Source: Evansella caseinilytica (lineage in GTDB: Bacteria; Bacillota; Bacilli; Bacillales; Salisediminibacteriaceae). From it: a stretch of 64,000 bases of DNA. This document shows positions 45,101 to 53,900 of the stretch, one piece after another. The notes beneath the pieces were generated by a model. It was not told the DNA's origin. It made no database searches and worked only from the letters and a program-made list of their open reading frames with translations. The DNA is taken from the NCBI RefSeq assembly GCF_900107275.1, contig NZ_FNPI01000005.1:229883-293882 (forward strand), in the 5' to 3' direction. The stretch's first letter is position 1. Every line of letters begins with the position of its first letter. Both the position numbers and the translations under genes were made by a program.

Positions 45101-47629
45101 ATATAGCTTCAAATCCGCATCAAATCGGGCCTGAACAAATTTCTCTTGATTCAGCGCAGGGCGGTTAACGTAGCCTCGTGACAGCCCTATTCCTCCTATA
45201 CATAATTCGCCAGGAACGCCAACAGGCTGAAGCTGAAGCGATTGATCTACAACATACAAAGACATATTGTCTGCAGGCTTACCTATCGGAACCTGCCAAA
45301 TTTGCCGGGTAGGACAACGGTAGTATGAAACGTGGATAGTAGCCTCTGTAGGACCATAAACATTGACTAATTCCACATTCATACTTTGAAATATGTCATT
45401 AAATTGATTGGCATGCGAAGCATGCAGAGCTTCTCCGCTCGCCAAAATGAATCGAAGCGTACTTAGCTTTTGTAAACGATCAGGTGCTAAGTGAAGGTAA
45501 TCCATAAATGCTTGCAACATAGAAGGAACAAAATGGATAATGCTAACCTCCTGCTCTTCAATCGCCGACATGATGGTATCCGGATCTTTTTCACCTCCGG
45601 GAGGTAGCAAGCATAGAGTGGCCCCAGCAAAATACCACCAAAATAATTCCATCACGGACACATCAAAGGTAAAGGTCGTTTTTTGCATAATCACATCTTC
45701 ATCTGTCAGCGGAAACTCTCGCTGCATCCAACACATATTATTCATCACTGAACGATGCTCAATCATGACTCCCTTTGGTTTGCCAGTAGAGCCTGAGGTA
45801 TACATGACATAGGCGAGATCATCTGGACGGCTCCACTCTTCAAGGTTATTGTAGTTTTTAACATATGCATGACTGTCATTTAGATCTATCGCGCAACCAT
45901 TAAATAGGAATGAAACATTTGCATTGGATTGATGCAATAAACATTGAACATCACTGTCTTTTAGCATGTAGGCAATGCGATCCTCCGGATATGCTGGATC
46001 GATAGGCAAGTATGCACCTCCTGCCTTTAATATCGCCAACAAACCAACAACCATATCCAATGATCGTTCACTCATGATACCGACAACACTGTTAGGCCGA
46101 ACACCTTTTTCTCTCAAGGAAGCAGCCAACCGATTGGCACGTTCGTTTAATTCCGTGTACGTCATACTCTGATCACCAAGAACGACCGCTAAGCGATGCG
46201 GATGCTGTTCAACCTGTTGTTCAAATCGCTTATGTAAGGTGAGATCCAGATGATGGTCTTGTTTCGTATCATTGATACGGTGAATGTCTTGCTCCTCTTC
46301 CTGTGTTAACGGGTTTATATCAGAAATTCTGATATCGGGATCACGCGTAATCTGTTCAAGCACACGCTGGAGGTGCTGGCCGATGCGTTCAACATCGACT
46401 CCGCTATATGCGTATGCGTTATATTCGAATGAAATATCCCATTGATCACCCGGGATGACGAAAATGTTAAAATCAAAATTAGTCTGCTCATATACTTCAA
46501 TTTTATCAATTTCCAGGTTGAATTGATGAAAATCGTTCTGTATTTTTTCATTCGTGAGTGGAATGTTTTCAAAAGCGATGATATGATTAATCAATTCGTC
46601 ACCTAGACCCGTTTCAGATTGTATTTTTGACAGTGGATAATAGCTTTGCGAAGACGAGTCAATCGCATGCGCTTGTGCTTCTTTTAAAATGTCACTGAAA
46701 CGCTTGTCCCCTTCAAAAGGGTAACGAACAGGAACCGTATTAATAAACAAGCCCACCATTTGCTCTATATAAGGAATCTCAGCATTTCTTTCTGAAACAA
46801 CAGAACCAAAAACGATATCATCGCAAAAATTATATTTTCTTAGCAAGAGTGCCCATGCCGTTTGAAAAACAGTATGTTGTGTCACGTGATTTTCCCTAGC
46901 GATTGCAGCAATTCGGTTGGTTAAATTGGCATCCAACGTTATCTGCAGCTTTTCTTGCTGGTAGGTCTCTGCTTTTTTTTCTTTACGCCACGGAATGACT
47001 GTTTGCTGATCAACTCCGTGCAAATAGTCCTTCCAGTAATAACGAGCTTGTTCATGATCTTGCTCCATTATCCACCGTACATAAGATTCAAATGGCTCTA
47101 ATTCTGGCAAATGAAGCGGTGTCCCTGATTTATAAGCATTGTATATATGAAACAAGTCTCTCAGAACGGTTTCCAAACTCCAGCCGTCAACAATAATGTG
47201 ATGCATGCTGATAGCGACATGAAAGCATTCAGGATGCCGTTCAAAAATCGTCAATCGCACAGGTGAATCCTTGGTCAAATCAAATCCACGAGCAAAATCT
47301 TCACGGAAAAAATCCTTCATACTAGACTCCTGCTCTGCACTGGACTGATCTGTCAACTCAATATATTGAAAAGGAGCCAGGCGATGACTCATAACAATTT
47401 GAACGGGCTTGTTTGCTTTATCATAATTAAATACCGAACGAAAAATGTCATGTCGATCAATGAAAGCATCCCAGCTTTTCCTCATAATATCGCTGTCCAA
47501 TTTGCCTTTAATCTGAAATGACAATTGCGTGACATACGGATCCTGCTCTACCGCTAAAGAATGATATAAGATTCCCTCCTGCATAGGTGTCAGGCCGTAA
47601 ATTGAATCAATATCTACTTTACTATTCAT
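36158..47629 (-). CDS. NRPS-3: C-A-T-E-Cy-A(Cys)-T-Cy-A(Cys)-T-TE
   Basis: This 3823-residue synthetase carries the last three modules. C (~1-450, MHHIIVDGWS); A1 (~460-960) with specificity residues DVMHLSVIHK, closest to the Ser code DVWHLSLIDK; T (~975-1045, LGGDSIKA); E (~1058-1490, HHLVVDGVSW and EGHGRE). Cy1 (~1516-1950) has DLLIADAAS and Cy2 (~2560-2990) DMLILDGAS, the DxxxxDxxS heterocyclisation signature. A2 (~1973-2459) and A3 (~3008-3494) both give DLYNLSLIWK, the canonical Cys code. Their T domains read LGGNSIMM and LGANSTDA. TE (~3600-3823) has GISAGG and a C-terminal His. It would add a D-residue and two Cys-derived rings, then release the chain. AAAGGTG eight bases before the ATG at 47629 sets the start over the GTG at 47638. 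Confidence 0.95.
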   Translation of the reverse strand: MNSKVDIDSIYGLTPMQEGILYHSLAVEQDPYVTQLSFQIKGKLDSDIMRKSWDAFIDRHDIFRSVFNYDKANKPVQIVMSHRLAPFQYIELTDQSSAEQESSMKDFFREDFARGFDLTKDSPVRLTIFERHPECFHVAISMHHIIVDGWSLETVLRDLFHIYNAYKSGTPLHLPELEPFESYVRWIMEQDHEQARYYWKDYLHGVDQQTVIPWRKEKKAETYQQEKLQITLDANLTNRIAAIARENHVTQHTVFQTAWALLLRKYNFCDDIVFGSVVSERNAEIPYIEQMVGLFINTVPVRYPFEGDKRFSDILKEAQAHAIDSSSQSYYPLSKIQSETGLGDELINHIIAFENIPLTNEKIQNDFHQFNLEIDKIEVYEQTNFDFNIFVIPGDQWDISFEYNAYAYSGVDVERIGQHLQRVLEQITRDPDIRISDINPLTQEEEQDIHRINDTKQDHHLDLTLHKRFEQQVEQHPHRLAVVLGDQSMTYTELNERANRLAASLREKGVRPNSVVGIMSERSLDMVVGLLAILKAGGAYLPIDPAYPEDRIAYMLKDSDVQCLLHQSNANVSFLFNGCAIDLNDSHAYVKNYNNLEEWSRPDDLAYVMYTSGSTGKPKGVMIEHRSVMNNMCWMQREFPLTDEDVIMQKTTFTFDVSVMELFWWYFAGATLCLLPPGGEKDPDTIMSAIEEQEVSIIHFVPSMLQAFMDYLHLAPDRLQKLSTLRFILASGEALHASHANQFNDIFQSMNVELVNVYGPTEATIHVSYYRCPTRQIWQVPIGKPADNMSLYVVDQSLQLQPVGVPGELCIGGIGLSRGYVNRPALNQEKFVQARFDADLKLYRTGDIARWLPNGQVEYLGRIDHQIKIKGYRIELGEIESTLLRHPAVQQAVVMDKVNHHGQTVLCAYIVQANHREHGLNLNDVNAFLAKTLPDHMLVQHVITLESLPMHSNGKINRKELPQPALELGEDVYIAPRNHTERLLADVWENVLGIHQVGMESDFFSLGGDSIKAIQVSSRLQKHGLQVKIKDVFKYPTIAALSNHVHQWSVIADQGSVEGTIPFTPIQSWFFEQHQTGRSHWNQALMIYRSEGFDSEAVKKVFSEIVTHHDALRMTFQNEGSQIIQYNRAVEDPLFDFEVLTVTGASDQDELIEQEANRIQASIDLQTGPLCKVALFKTDHGDHLLIVIHHLVVDGVSWRVILEDLALGYQQVLKEEAVQFPPKSSSFQEWAHIIKEQAQKEIFLREYDYWKDININAPCFPETNQQPVLVKNSDKLVFTLDKTKTYSLMHDVQQTVIGERTVEVQDLLLTALCTSFQKWTGLDRLFLGMEGHGRESIDASVDVSRTVGWFTSLYPVCIPINGHSTMEEQIGVVQECLRTVPRKGIGYGILTYLSDHYDSEKSTIAERERAYFPQISFNYLGQFDINLDHNLFTFSPLSTGSSLSPESERSFLVDIIGVIMAGELTVEIIYDNGLFEQQSMVQFMHWFEEHLVELIHECSMRNNQGSSSLPSGSDVSTLIYPEITHNKHDLYNPFPLSAIQMAYVLGRDNTFEMGGTSTHVYTEIETSIDMERFNQALQMVITRHPMLRAIVLSSGEQQILEEVPEYSIQVEDLTNLEPADQEDYIQQVREKMSHHVFQPDQWPLFEFKALKLSEGSYCLCISRDLLIADAASMDIIGKELAHYYEQMDSQLSEPDITFRDYMLAYRDFKQSETYGRDRKYWLNLLGDFPPAPVLPYRIRPEDIAVPTFQRKELIYKKEDWDQLKKMAYQYGVTPSTLLCTVYAEVLSFWSNQQSLALNLTTFNRYPFHKDIEHVVGDFTSNLLLGLELPSGDIWDKARHVQQVLLEALEHRHYEGVEFIRDIINRKNIEFGRAIMPIVFTSVLTDEGKDASAGWGRFGDIKTGITQTSQVHIDFQATMVNDELWLFWDYVKELFDSHVIEGMFVQFESRLKALLGKSTPAIVEDNRTLSLIKKYNETAKELPVVPLHQLFVEQVQRQPEATALVFGEEEMSYEELEQHSNRIAKYIQDQGVGQGDLIGIEAKRGMGSIINVLGVLKSGAGYVPVDPDYPEERKGYILTNSGCRLLLDPDLAWTETVLSYDGSSKDWSVSLDDVAYVIYTSGSTGKPKGVITSHRSAINTILDVNDTWNIDEDDVHLGLSSLCFDLSVYDVFGSLASGGKLVLVEDQRDVWQVSRVVSEQKVTVWNSVPAIMEMMLEHVGEGKGSESLRLVLLSGDWIPLSLPERITAEYARAQVVSLGGATEAAIWSVYYPVDHVQAEWKSIPYGYPLANQQLYILNYEGEYCPVGVPGELYIGGTGLAQGYQEDEEKTNAAFIEHPQLGRLYRTGDYGVLQEEGYIEFMGRRDQQIKIRGYRVELGEIESSLSIHDMIKQAVVVDGRDHRNQPYLCAYYVSEEELTGEELRIYLQRQLPEYMVPAYFIQLEELPLTPNGKIDRKVLPEPDTFADREAHYEAPRTETEHILSDMWCDVLDVERVSVHDNFFELGGNSIMMVQIRARINRELDVDINLREFLEHDTIAKMSQRISAGGIQQHVRYPEVSPDQEHMHEPFPLTDVQMAYLMGREELFELGGVSTHGYAEIETKLDMERLNRALQHVIAYHPMLRVIVLPGGEQKILEEVPLYEIKIEDLTDLNEEAQKQRILEERERMSHYVFQPDQWPLFEYKAFKLTENTHYLFMGYDMLILDGASMQMIGRLLMQFYHDLQWEPRELTFTFRDYILAYHDFQTSETYARDKQYWLSQLEDFPLAPSLPLRKDPSQIEQPRFNRYEKTFEAHEWRVLKQKAQQLNVTPSALLCTAYAEVLGFWSNQSSFAVNLTVFNRYPFHEDVYDLIGDFTSVLLLDIKLGTHQSFWERARMVQDRLFEALEYRHYDGISFIRELSRYHELGTRAVMPIVFTSTLLGNEESQSGGWEELGTMKMGAGQTSQVYLDHQAYEQNGRLTLVWDYVEDLFDPSMIGSMFDQFIGLLQGQLEDKVVSYLTVNATTRQLITGYNETAKELPVVPLHQLFVEQVQRQPEATALVFGEEEMSYEELEQHSNRIAKYLQDQGVGQGDLIGIEAKRGMGSIINVLGVLKSGAGYVPVDPDYPEERKGYILTNSGCRLLLDPDLAWTETVLSYDGSSKDWSVSLDDVAYVIYTSGSTGKPKGVITSHRSAINTILDVNDTWNIDEDDVHLGLSSLCFDLSVYDVFGSLASGGKLVLVEDQRDVWQVSRVVSEQKVTVWNSVPAIMEMMLEHVGEGKGSESLRLVLLSGDWIPLSLPERITAEYARAQVVSLGGATEAAIWSVYYPVDHVQAEWKSIPYGYPLANQQLYILNYEGEYCPVGVPGELYIGGTGLAQGYQEDEEKTNAAFIEHPQLGRLYRTGDYGVLQEEGYIEFMGRRDQQIKIRGYRVELGEIESSLSIHDMIKQAVVVDGRDHRNQPYLCAYYVSEEELTGEELRIYLQRQLPEYMVPAYFIQLEELPLTPNGKIDRKALPEPEQKEEEDVYLPPRSELEAKLVDIWQDVLDVRPIGIDNHMFELGANSTDAIRFASAAMRKYHLEIPLNQIYITPTVRDLANYLDKNHMVEQDYSHECMLLHQGSGKRPKIFCFPPVVALGIVYQRLSEIMKQYAFYSFNFIECADRVQEYANIIQQHQEKGPYTLLGISAGGNLAFEVAKELERRGEKIQQLILMDSFYVETINENRMTPEESSHYAHETVEKMLEIYPKLQQEATYFKKSVVRKIQHYYNYLDNLVNKDNIQGDIHLITSCSLEQNKHIRGDLKKWAFSTTGHFSEQQGYGTHETMLDETFVQKNGEILENILTVKAK
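37146..38605 (-). repeat. Direct repeat copy 1: A domain of the last module
   Basis: This ~1460-base block encodes the third Cys-activating A domain. It is nearly identical to 40251-41710 (offset exactly 3105 bases); by eye I count fewer than ten mismatches. Identity ends sharply at both borders, while the flanking Cy and T domains are clearly diverged. Confidence 0.9.
40251..41710 (-). repeat. Direct repeat copy 2: A domain of the penultimate module
   Basis: This is the partner of 37146-38605. The offset of 3105 bases is a whole number of codons (1035), so both copies are read in the same frame. Confidence 0.9.
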
Positions 47630-47644
47630 TTGGAACACACCTTT

Positions 47645-50600
47645 CTAAGGTTGAATATTCGTTTTTAGATCTTCTGTAATCGCCTTTAATTCATCATCAG
47701 ATAAATCCACTGTTTTCGTTTGATGATTTTTATGATTAGATTGGTGCGAATGCTTTTTATTTTCGATCATCCGGCAAAACTCTGACAGTACGGGATAACG
47801 AAACAGCTCACGAATATCTGTGAAAATACCTCTTTCCCGTAAACGTGATATGATTTGAACGGCCTTGATTGAATCGCCGCCTATTTCATAAAAATTATCA
47901 TTTCTAGCTACATCCTGCACTTCCAATACATTTCTCCATATTTCCGCTACATTTTTTTCCACTTCCCCACGCGGCTTGTTTCCTCTAGCTTTTGTTGTCT
48001 TTACCAAAGGAGTTGACAGGGCTTTGTGATCGATTTTTCCGTTAGAAGTTAACGGAATTTCTTCTAAAAAGGAATAACGTGCAGGAAGCATATAATGCGG
48101 CAGACGTTCAGATAAGAAGTCCTTCAATGTCATCTCATCTAATTCGTTTGCCGGGACAATATAAGCATATAATGATGTTTTGCCTCCTTCTGTTTTTGCC
48201 AAAACGATGCCTTCTTTTACATCGGGATGCTGGCAAAGATGAAATTGAACCTCCCCCGGTTCTATACGGTAGCCATTTATTTTAACTTGGTGATCCAATC
48301 GCCCTATATATTCAAGATCACCGTCATTTGTCCAACGCACCAGGTCTCCCGTACGATACAGTCGTTCATTGGCAATAAAGGGATTTGCAATAAATCTTTC
48401 CGCAGTCATTTCAGGACGATTAACATACCCTCTCGCCACTCCATCTCCTCCCACATGCAATTCCCCCGGAATACCGACCGGCAATAACTCCCTGTTTTGA
48501 CCAAGCACGTATGCTGTAGAATGATGGATCGGTTTACCAATTGGAATTTTTTGCTCATAATCCTTTTCAATCGGAAAAAAAGTAGAGAATGTCGTATTTT
48601 CTGTAGGGCCGTATATGTTGCATAGATTCAGATCGGGACAAGCATGCCGCACCCGATTAATATGTTTTGGTGAAAGAGCCTCTCCCCCCACAAACAACTG
48701 ATCAACTTGAGAAAACATAGTTGGCCTCTCTTGAGCTAATTGATTAAAAAGAGCGGTGGTGAGAAATATTTTAGTAATCTTGTGTTCACTTAAAAACTGT
48801 GAAAAATTGCATACGTCTAATAAAACATGCTTAGGTACAACATGAGTGGAGGCGCCGTTTAACAGCGCACTAAATATTTCAAATGTAATAGCGTCAAACC
48901 CTACCGATCCTGCGAAAAGTATGCGATCTTGATGATGAATAGTGACATAGTTCGTGTTCTGGACCAGGCGTATAACATTCCTGTGCTCAACCATGACTCC
49001 TTTTGGTCTTCCGGTTGAACCCGATGTGTACATGATATACGCTAGACTTGCGGGACTATCATCACTTTTCAAGTCGACCCCTGATGTTGCAGCTGTCAAT
49101 AAATGCGAAAATGAAAAGCTTCGAACATGCTCAAGGTCATCAATCGGGGATTTATTTTTTTCTAATATTATTTTCACATCACAATCGTCGATCATAAAAC
49201 GCAACCTTTCTACAGGCAGCTCCGGATCTAAAGGAAGATAAGCCGCCCCTATTTTCAGAGTAGCTAGCATACCGATGACCAGTTCCAAAGAGCGCTCAGC
49301 AAACAAACCTACAACATGGCCTTCTCTTACCCCTTCCTTATGCAAACATGCCGCAACTTGATCGGACTTTTGTTTTAAATCTTCATAGGTACAAGAGTGA
49401 TTGCCTATAACGACAGCTTCCTGCTGCGGTGTCTGCTGTACTTGTTCATGAAACAGCTGAATAATATTCTTATGTTTGCTATACACCTGTTTTCTTGGAT
49501 TGAATGATGTGATGATTCTTTCTTTTTCTTTATCTGAAAGCAATGAGATATCTTGGACAGGCGTATTCGGGTTATCGACGACGATGTCAGCCACATGCTG
49601 GAAATGCTCTCCCATTTGTTTAATTAACGTTGGGTGAATAGCATTCGCGTTATAATTAAACTTCAGAGATGCGTTCTCACCTGAGAAAAGGGTAAGATTC
49701 AAGTCATAATTTGTGGTTTCTACAACGTCAATGTCTTGCACTTTAAACTTTAGATCCTTCCTATGCTCATTCAAGTGTTCCGCAAGTAAAGGAGCGTGAT
49801 CAAACGTAAATAAATGGCTAATCAAATGACCTGTATACGGACTCTGTTTTTGAATATCTGCCAGTGATAAGAAAGCATACTCTTGTCGCTGCAAGGATTG
49901 ATTGTGTATCTTTTTAAGAGATTGTTGAAAAGAACAATGGCGACTTGAATTCAGTCGTATCGGAACGGTATTGATACACAATCCGAACATACGTTCAATC
50001 CCTTCAATATGCGCCGGTCGATCAGAAATCACGGTGCCAAAAACAACATCATCACTTTGGTTATACTGTTGCAAAATAACAGCCCAAATCGTCTGATAAA
50101 CGGTGTTTAACGTCACGCGTTTACTTTTGGCAAGATGAACGAGTTGGCGTGATAAATTCACCCCCAAATCAACGGCATACGATTGATGATTGTAGTCATA
50201 AACACCATCATTTTTTTGAGGAATATCCGTTCGCTTCTCCACCCCATTCAAAAACTGCTTCCAATAATTTTGAGCCATGGATTGATTCTTCCCCCGTAAC
50301 CAGTCAATATATGTACGATACTGAGGAAACGGGCTGTCCGTGATGCGCGAGGACTCTATGTCTTTAGAACAAAGACTATATAAATCTAGCCACTGCTTCA
50401 GCATCGGAGCAAAACACCAGCCATCTAATATAAGATGATGAAAATGCCAGTCCATGATAAAAGATTGCTTTCCAGTTTTAAAGAGCATAACACTTAACAA
50501 TGGATCCTTGGTTAAATGAATTTTGTTGTTCCTCGCATGACGTGATGAGTGCTCCATATGCGCTTGCTGTTTAAGAGGTGATACGCTTGACAGGTCTTCC

Positions 50601-50872
50601 CATCTGATGCGTATCGTACGTTCTCTTAAGACAACTTGTAAAGGTTGCTTCACTTTCTCATAGACAAACGTCGTGCGGAACACATCATGCATATTTACTA
50701 GTTGCTGTAAGCTCCGCTCTAGAAATTGACGTTCAATATGACCAGTGAGACATATCCTTAAGCGTATATGATAAGGATCACGCTCACTTTCGAGACTATG
50801 ATATAACATCCCTTTTTGCATAGGGGACAACTCATACATATCCTGTACCTGCTCTTTATAAAACTTGCCCAT
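47645..50872 (-). CDS. NRPS-2: C-A-T, predicted Ile/Val
   Basis: The 1075-residue single-module synthetase starts with a short docking segment (KEQVQDMYELSPMQKGMLYH). C (~10-440, FHHLILDGWCF) is followed by A (~455-940) and T (~960-1030, YEIGGDSIKAVQ), then a docking tail ending TEDLKTNIQP. The specificity residues I extract are DAFFFGITFK, close to Ile (DAFFYGITFK) and Val (DAFWIGGTFK) codes, so a branched aliphatic residue is likely. There is no E domain, so the residue stays L. Its C domain receives a D-residue from NRPS-1. GGAGGGTG lies before the ATG at 50872. The stop is 15 bases from the NRPS-3 start. Confidence 0.94.
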   Translation of the reverse strand: MGKFYKEQVQDMYELSPMQKGMLYHSLESERDPYHIRLRICLTGHIERQFLERSLQQLVNMHDVFRTTFVYEKVKQPLQVVLRERTIRIRWEDLSSVSPLKQQAHMEHSSRHARNNKIHLTKDPLLSVMLFKTGKQSFIMDWHFHHLILDGWCFAPMLKQWLDLYSLCSKDIESSRITDSPFPQYRTYIDWLRGKNQSMAQNYWKQFLNGVEKRTDIPQKNDGVYDYNHQSYAVDLGVNLSRQLVHLAKSKRVTLNTVYQTIWAVILQQYNQSDDVVFGTVISDRPAHIEGIERMFGLCINTVPIRLNSSRHCSFQQSLKKIHNQSLQRQEYAFLSLADIQKQSPYTGHLISHLFTFDHAPLLAEHLNEHRKDLKFKVQDIDVVETTNYDLNLTLFSGENASLKFNYNANAIHPTLIKQMGEHFQHVADIVVDNPNTPVQDISLLSDKEKERIITSFNPRKQVYSKHKNIIQLFHEQVQQTPQQEAVVIGNHSCTYEDLKQKSDQVAACLHKEGVREGHVVGLFAERSLELVIGMLATLKIGAAYLPLDPELPVERLRFMIDDCDVKIILEKNKSPIDDLEHVRSFSFSHLLTAATSGVDLKSDDSPASLAYIMYTSGSTGRPKGVMVEHRNVIRLVQNTNYVTIHHQDRILFAGSVGFDAITFEIFSALLNGASTHVVPKHVLLDVCNFSQFLSEHKITKIFLTTALFNQLAQERPTMFSQVDQLFVGGEALSPKHINRVRHACPDLNLCNIYGPTENTTFSTFFPIEKDYEQKIPIGKPIHHSTAYVLGQNRELLPVGIPGELHVGGDGVARGYVNRPEMTAERFIANPFIANERLYRTGDLVRWTNDGDLEYIGRLDHQVKINGYRIEPGEVQFHLCQHPDVKEGIVLAKTEGGKTSLYAYIVPANELDEMTLKDFLSERLPHYMLPARYSFLEEIPLTSNGKIDHKALSTPLVKTTKARGNKPRGEVEKNVAEIWRNVLEVQDVARNDNFYEIGGDSIKAVQIISRLRERGIFTDIRELFRYPVLSEFCRMIENKKHSHQSNHKNHQTKTVDLSDDELKAITEDLKTNIQP

Positions 50873-50908
50873 CGACTCACCCTCCGCTTTCAAGAAATAA
50901 AAATCACG

Positions 50909-53900
50909 TTAATCTAACACATCTTCTAATACTTCATATACCCTGCTCACTTCTTCCATCTCTATGTCTTTAAACAGAGAAGTATCTACATTATTTTGAG
51001 TACTTAATTTCTTCAAGCAATGATCAAGCAATTGTGATAGCGATGTTTTAAAAAAATGGGCAAATTCATAGACATTGGCTTCTTCGATTAACTGTCCCGG
51101 ACTGAAAGAAAAAGAACCGTGTAACTTTCCTCTTGACACCCACATGGTTATCGATAAAGGGAAGTATATCTCTCCATCGGGACTCAAGTTATAAAACCCA
51201 TCTGGGCCTAATGCTTCTCCTCCGCCAAGATCAGAACACCCGAATCGAGGTGTATACACATTGTCCATTTGCCCTAGATAGTTAAAATTAATTTCTGGTC
51301 GATAACCATCCGGCGTGATGGTCTGTAACCCATCCGTTAAATAAAGCAGCGGCATAAAGAGGCATCCTCTGTTTGGTACATTCCTTGTCGTTTCTTTTAT
51401 TTTCTTTATAAAATGGCTCATATCGCCTGGAGATTTCATATCCAAAATTACAGGATATTGGGAAGTAAACCAACCGATGCTTCTTGACAGATCGACTTGT
51501 TCAAATAAATATTCGCGTCCGTGTCCTTCAACATTGATCAAATAAGAATGAGCGCCCGTCCATTCTTTTAGAGCAAGTCCAACTGAAAGCAATAATAAAT
51601 CTTGTATATCCGTCTGATATGCCCTGTTCGCATCCTTTAATAATTTCGTTGTCTCTTGAGCTTCAAAACTAATTTTCACAGTAGATTTATCTTTTTGAGG
51701 AACGTTATCATGTGGGATGTCTTTCAATAAAGACACAGTCTCTTCTTCCAGTACGCTTTTCCAATATGTCACTTGGCTGTTTATTTCGTTACTGCACGTC
51801 AAGTCGTGTATACGCCTTGCCCATTCTTGATAGGGTGTGGTCTTGACAGGAAGTTGGGTTGCTTTGTTGTTTAGACGCTGTTCATATAACAATTCCAGAT
51901 CTTCAACCAAAATCGTATACGATACAGCATCAATAATAAGGTGATGGGCAATAAGCAAAAGGTGATCGCCTTGAGACGTTCGAAACACCGCCCCCTTAAA
52001 TAACGGAGGTCTGGTCAGTTGAAGACTGCTCTGTATCTTTTTTGTTTCCTCGTATATGATGTTCTCTGCTTCGAGTGTGTCACTTAGATCAAACATTAAT
52101 AATTGCAATTTCGTTTTATCAGTGGCTTGCACATATTGTTCAATCTCCTGATCAAACACAAAATAAGTTCGCAATCCATCATGATGTTTCAGCAGCTCTT
52201 CTAATACTTCTGCTAAAATTTCAACGCTGTACCCTTCTTTATTGTACAGCCACACGGATTGATTCCAGTGATCACGATCGGTGAATTGTTGGTCGAAAAA
52301 CCAGCGCTGAATTGGTGTTAACAACACCTTTCCTTCAATAGGTTCAGTCGATGTTTTCCACCCTTTGTCAATAAAGGGTTTAACAGAGCGAATCGTTGGA
52401 TACTCCAACAAATGACGCGTTTCCAACCGAAGACCGAGTGCATGCATTTTCGCTGTAATCTGTATGGCGTTAATAGAGTCTCCACCTAGCTCATAAAAAT
52501 CATTATCCACACCTATCGGGGAATGTGATAAAACGTCCTCCCAAACCTTGATTGATATTTCTTCTAGTCGATCCTTCGGAGGAGATGGACAGGCATTCTT
52601 TTCTTTAAGCCAATCTTGCACATCGGGGAGTGCTTGTCTATCTATTTTTCCATTAGGAGTTAGCGGCATTTTATCTAATATCATGTAATAAGCAGGCGCC
52701 ATATATGATGGGAGCTTATCTAAAGCATATTTTTTGACTTGATCAGAATCAAGATCAGAGGTACCAGTCATATATGCACATAGGGTTTGCTGATCACGGT
52801 GATTCTCTGTGGAGGTAACAACAACCTCATGTACATCTGAATAGTCCAATAAAACAGATTCTATTTCTTCCAGTTCAATACGATAACCTCGTATTTTCAC
52901 CTGATGGTCCATGCGACCGAGAAACTCGATGTTGCCGTCTGGCAACCATTTAGCTAAATCTCCAGTTTTATAAATTTTTTTTCCTGGGGAGACGGGGTGC
53001 TCAATGAATTTTTCATTTGTTAATTTTGGTTGGTTCAAGTATCCTCTAGCCAACCCGGATCCACTAATACAAAGTTCTCCTTCCTCCCCCTCACCTAAAG
53101 GTTGATTATTTTCACTCAGGATTAGAACTTCATAATGGTCAAGCGGCCTACCAATCGGTACATTTTTAGTCCCTTCCTTGTACTCGGAGGAAAACCAAAG
53201 GGTAGCACATATACTCGTTTCAGTAGGTCCGTAAGCATTCACATAGTTAACATGCGATTTCCATTTTTCTACAATTCGTGCTGATGCTGCCGATCCTGCT
53301 GTAACCAGAGTTTTTAACGTATACACATGTTCCGGGCAAAGGTGAATGGCATAGGTTGGTGGAAGTGTAGCAACGGTGATATGATGTCGATGAAGAAATG
53401 TCTCAAATTGATGTATATTTTCTATCACTTGTTTTGGAGAAATATATATAGATGCACCAGTTAGTAGTGCCATAAATACTTCCCAGATGGAGGCATCAAA
53501 TGAAATGCTGGCAAACTGGACAATACGATCTTCATTCGTTATTTGCAGCGTTGTTGTAAATACCGCTCTTAAGTTAACAATACCTGTATGAGATAACATT
53601 GTACCCTTTGGACGACCAGTTGTACCAGAAGTATAGATAACATAAGCCAACTGATCAGGGGAGCAAGGCTGCTTCAAATCATCCTTCTCCTCAACTTGTA
53701 AAGCGTTTTCTTCGTATACGATAACCTGACCTTCCCAAGGGATGTCGTCAGCAAGACGGGATTGCGTCAATACAACCCTAGTCTGACTGTCCTCTAAGAT
53801 ATACTGTATTCTCTCCATCGGATAAGTGGGGTCTATCGGCAGATAACACCCTCCCGCCTTCAGAATAGCAAGCAGACTAATGACCCATTCACAAGACCTT

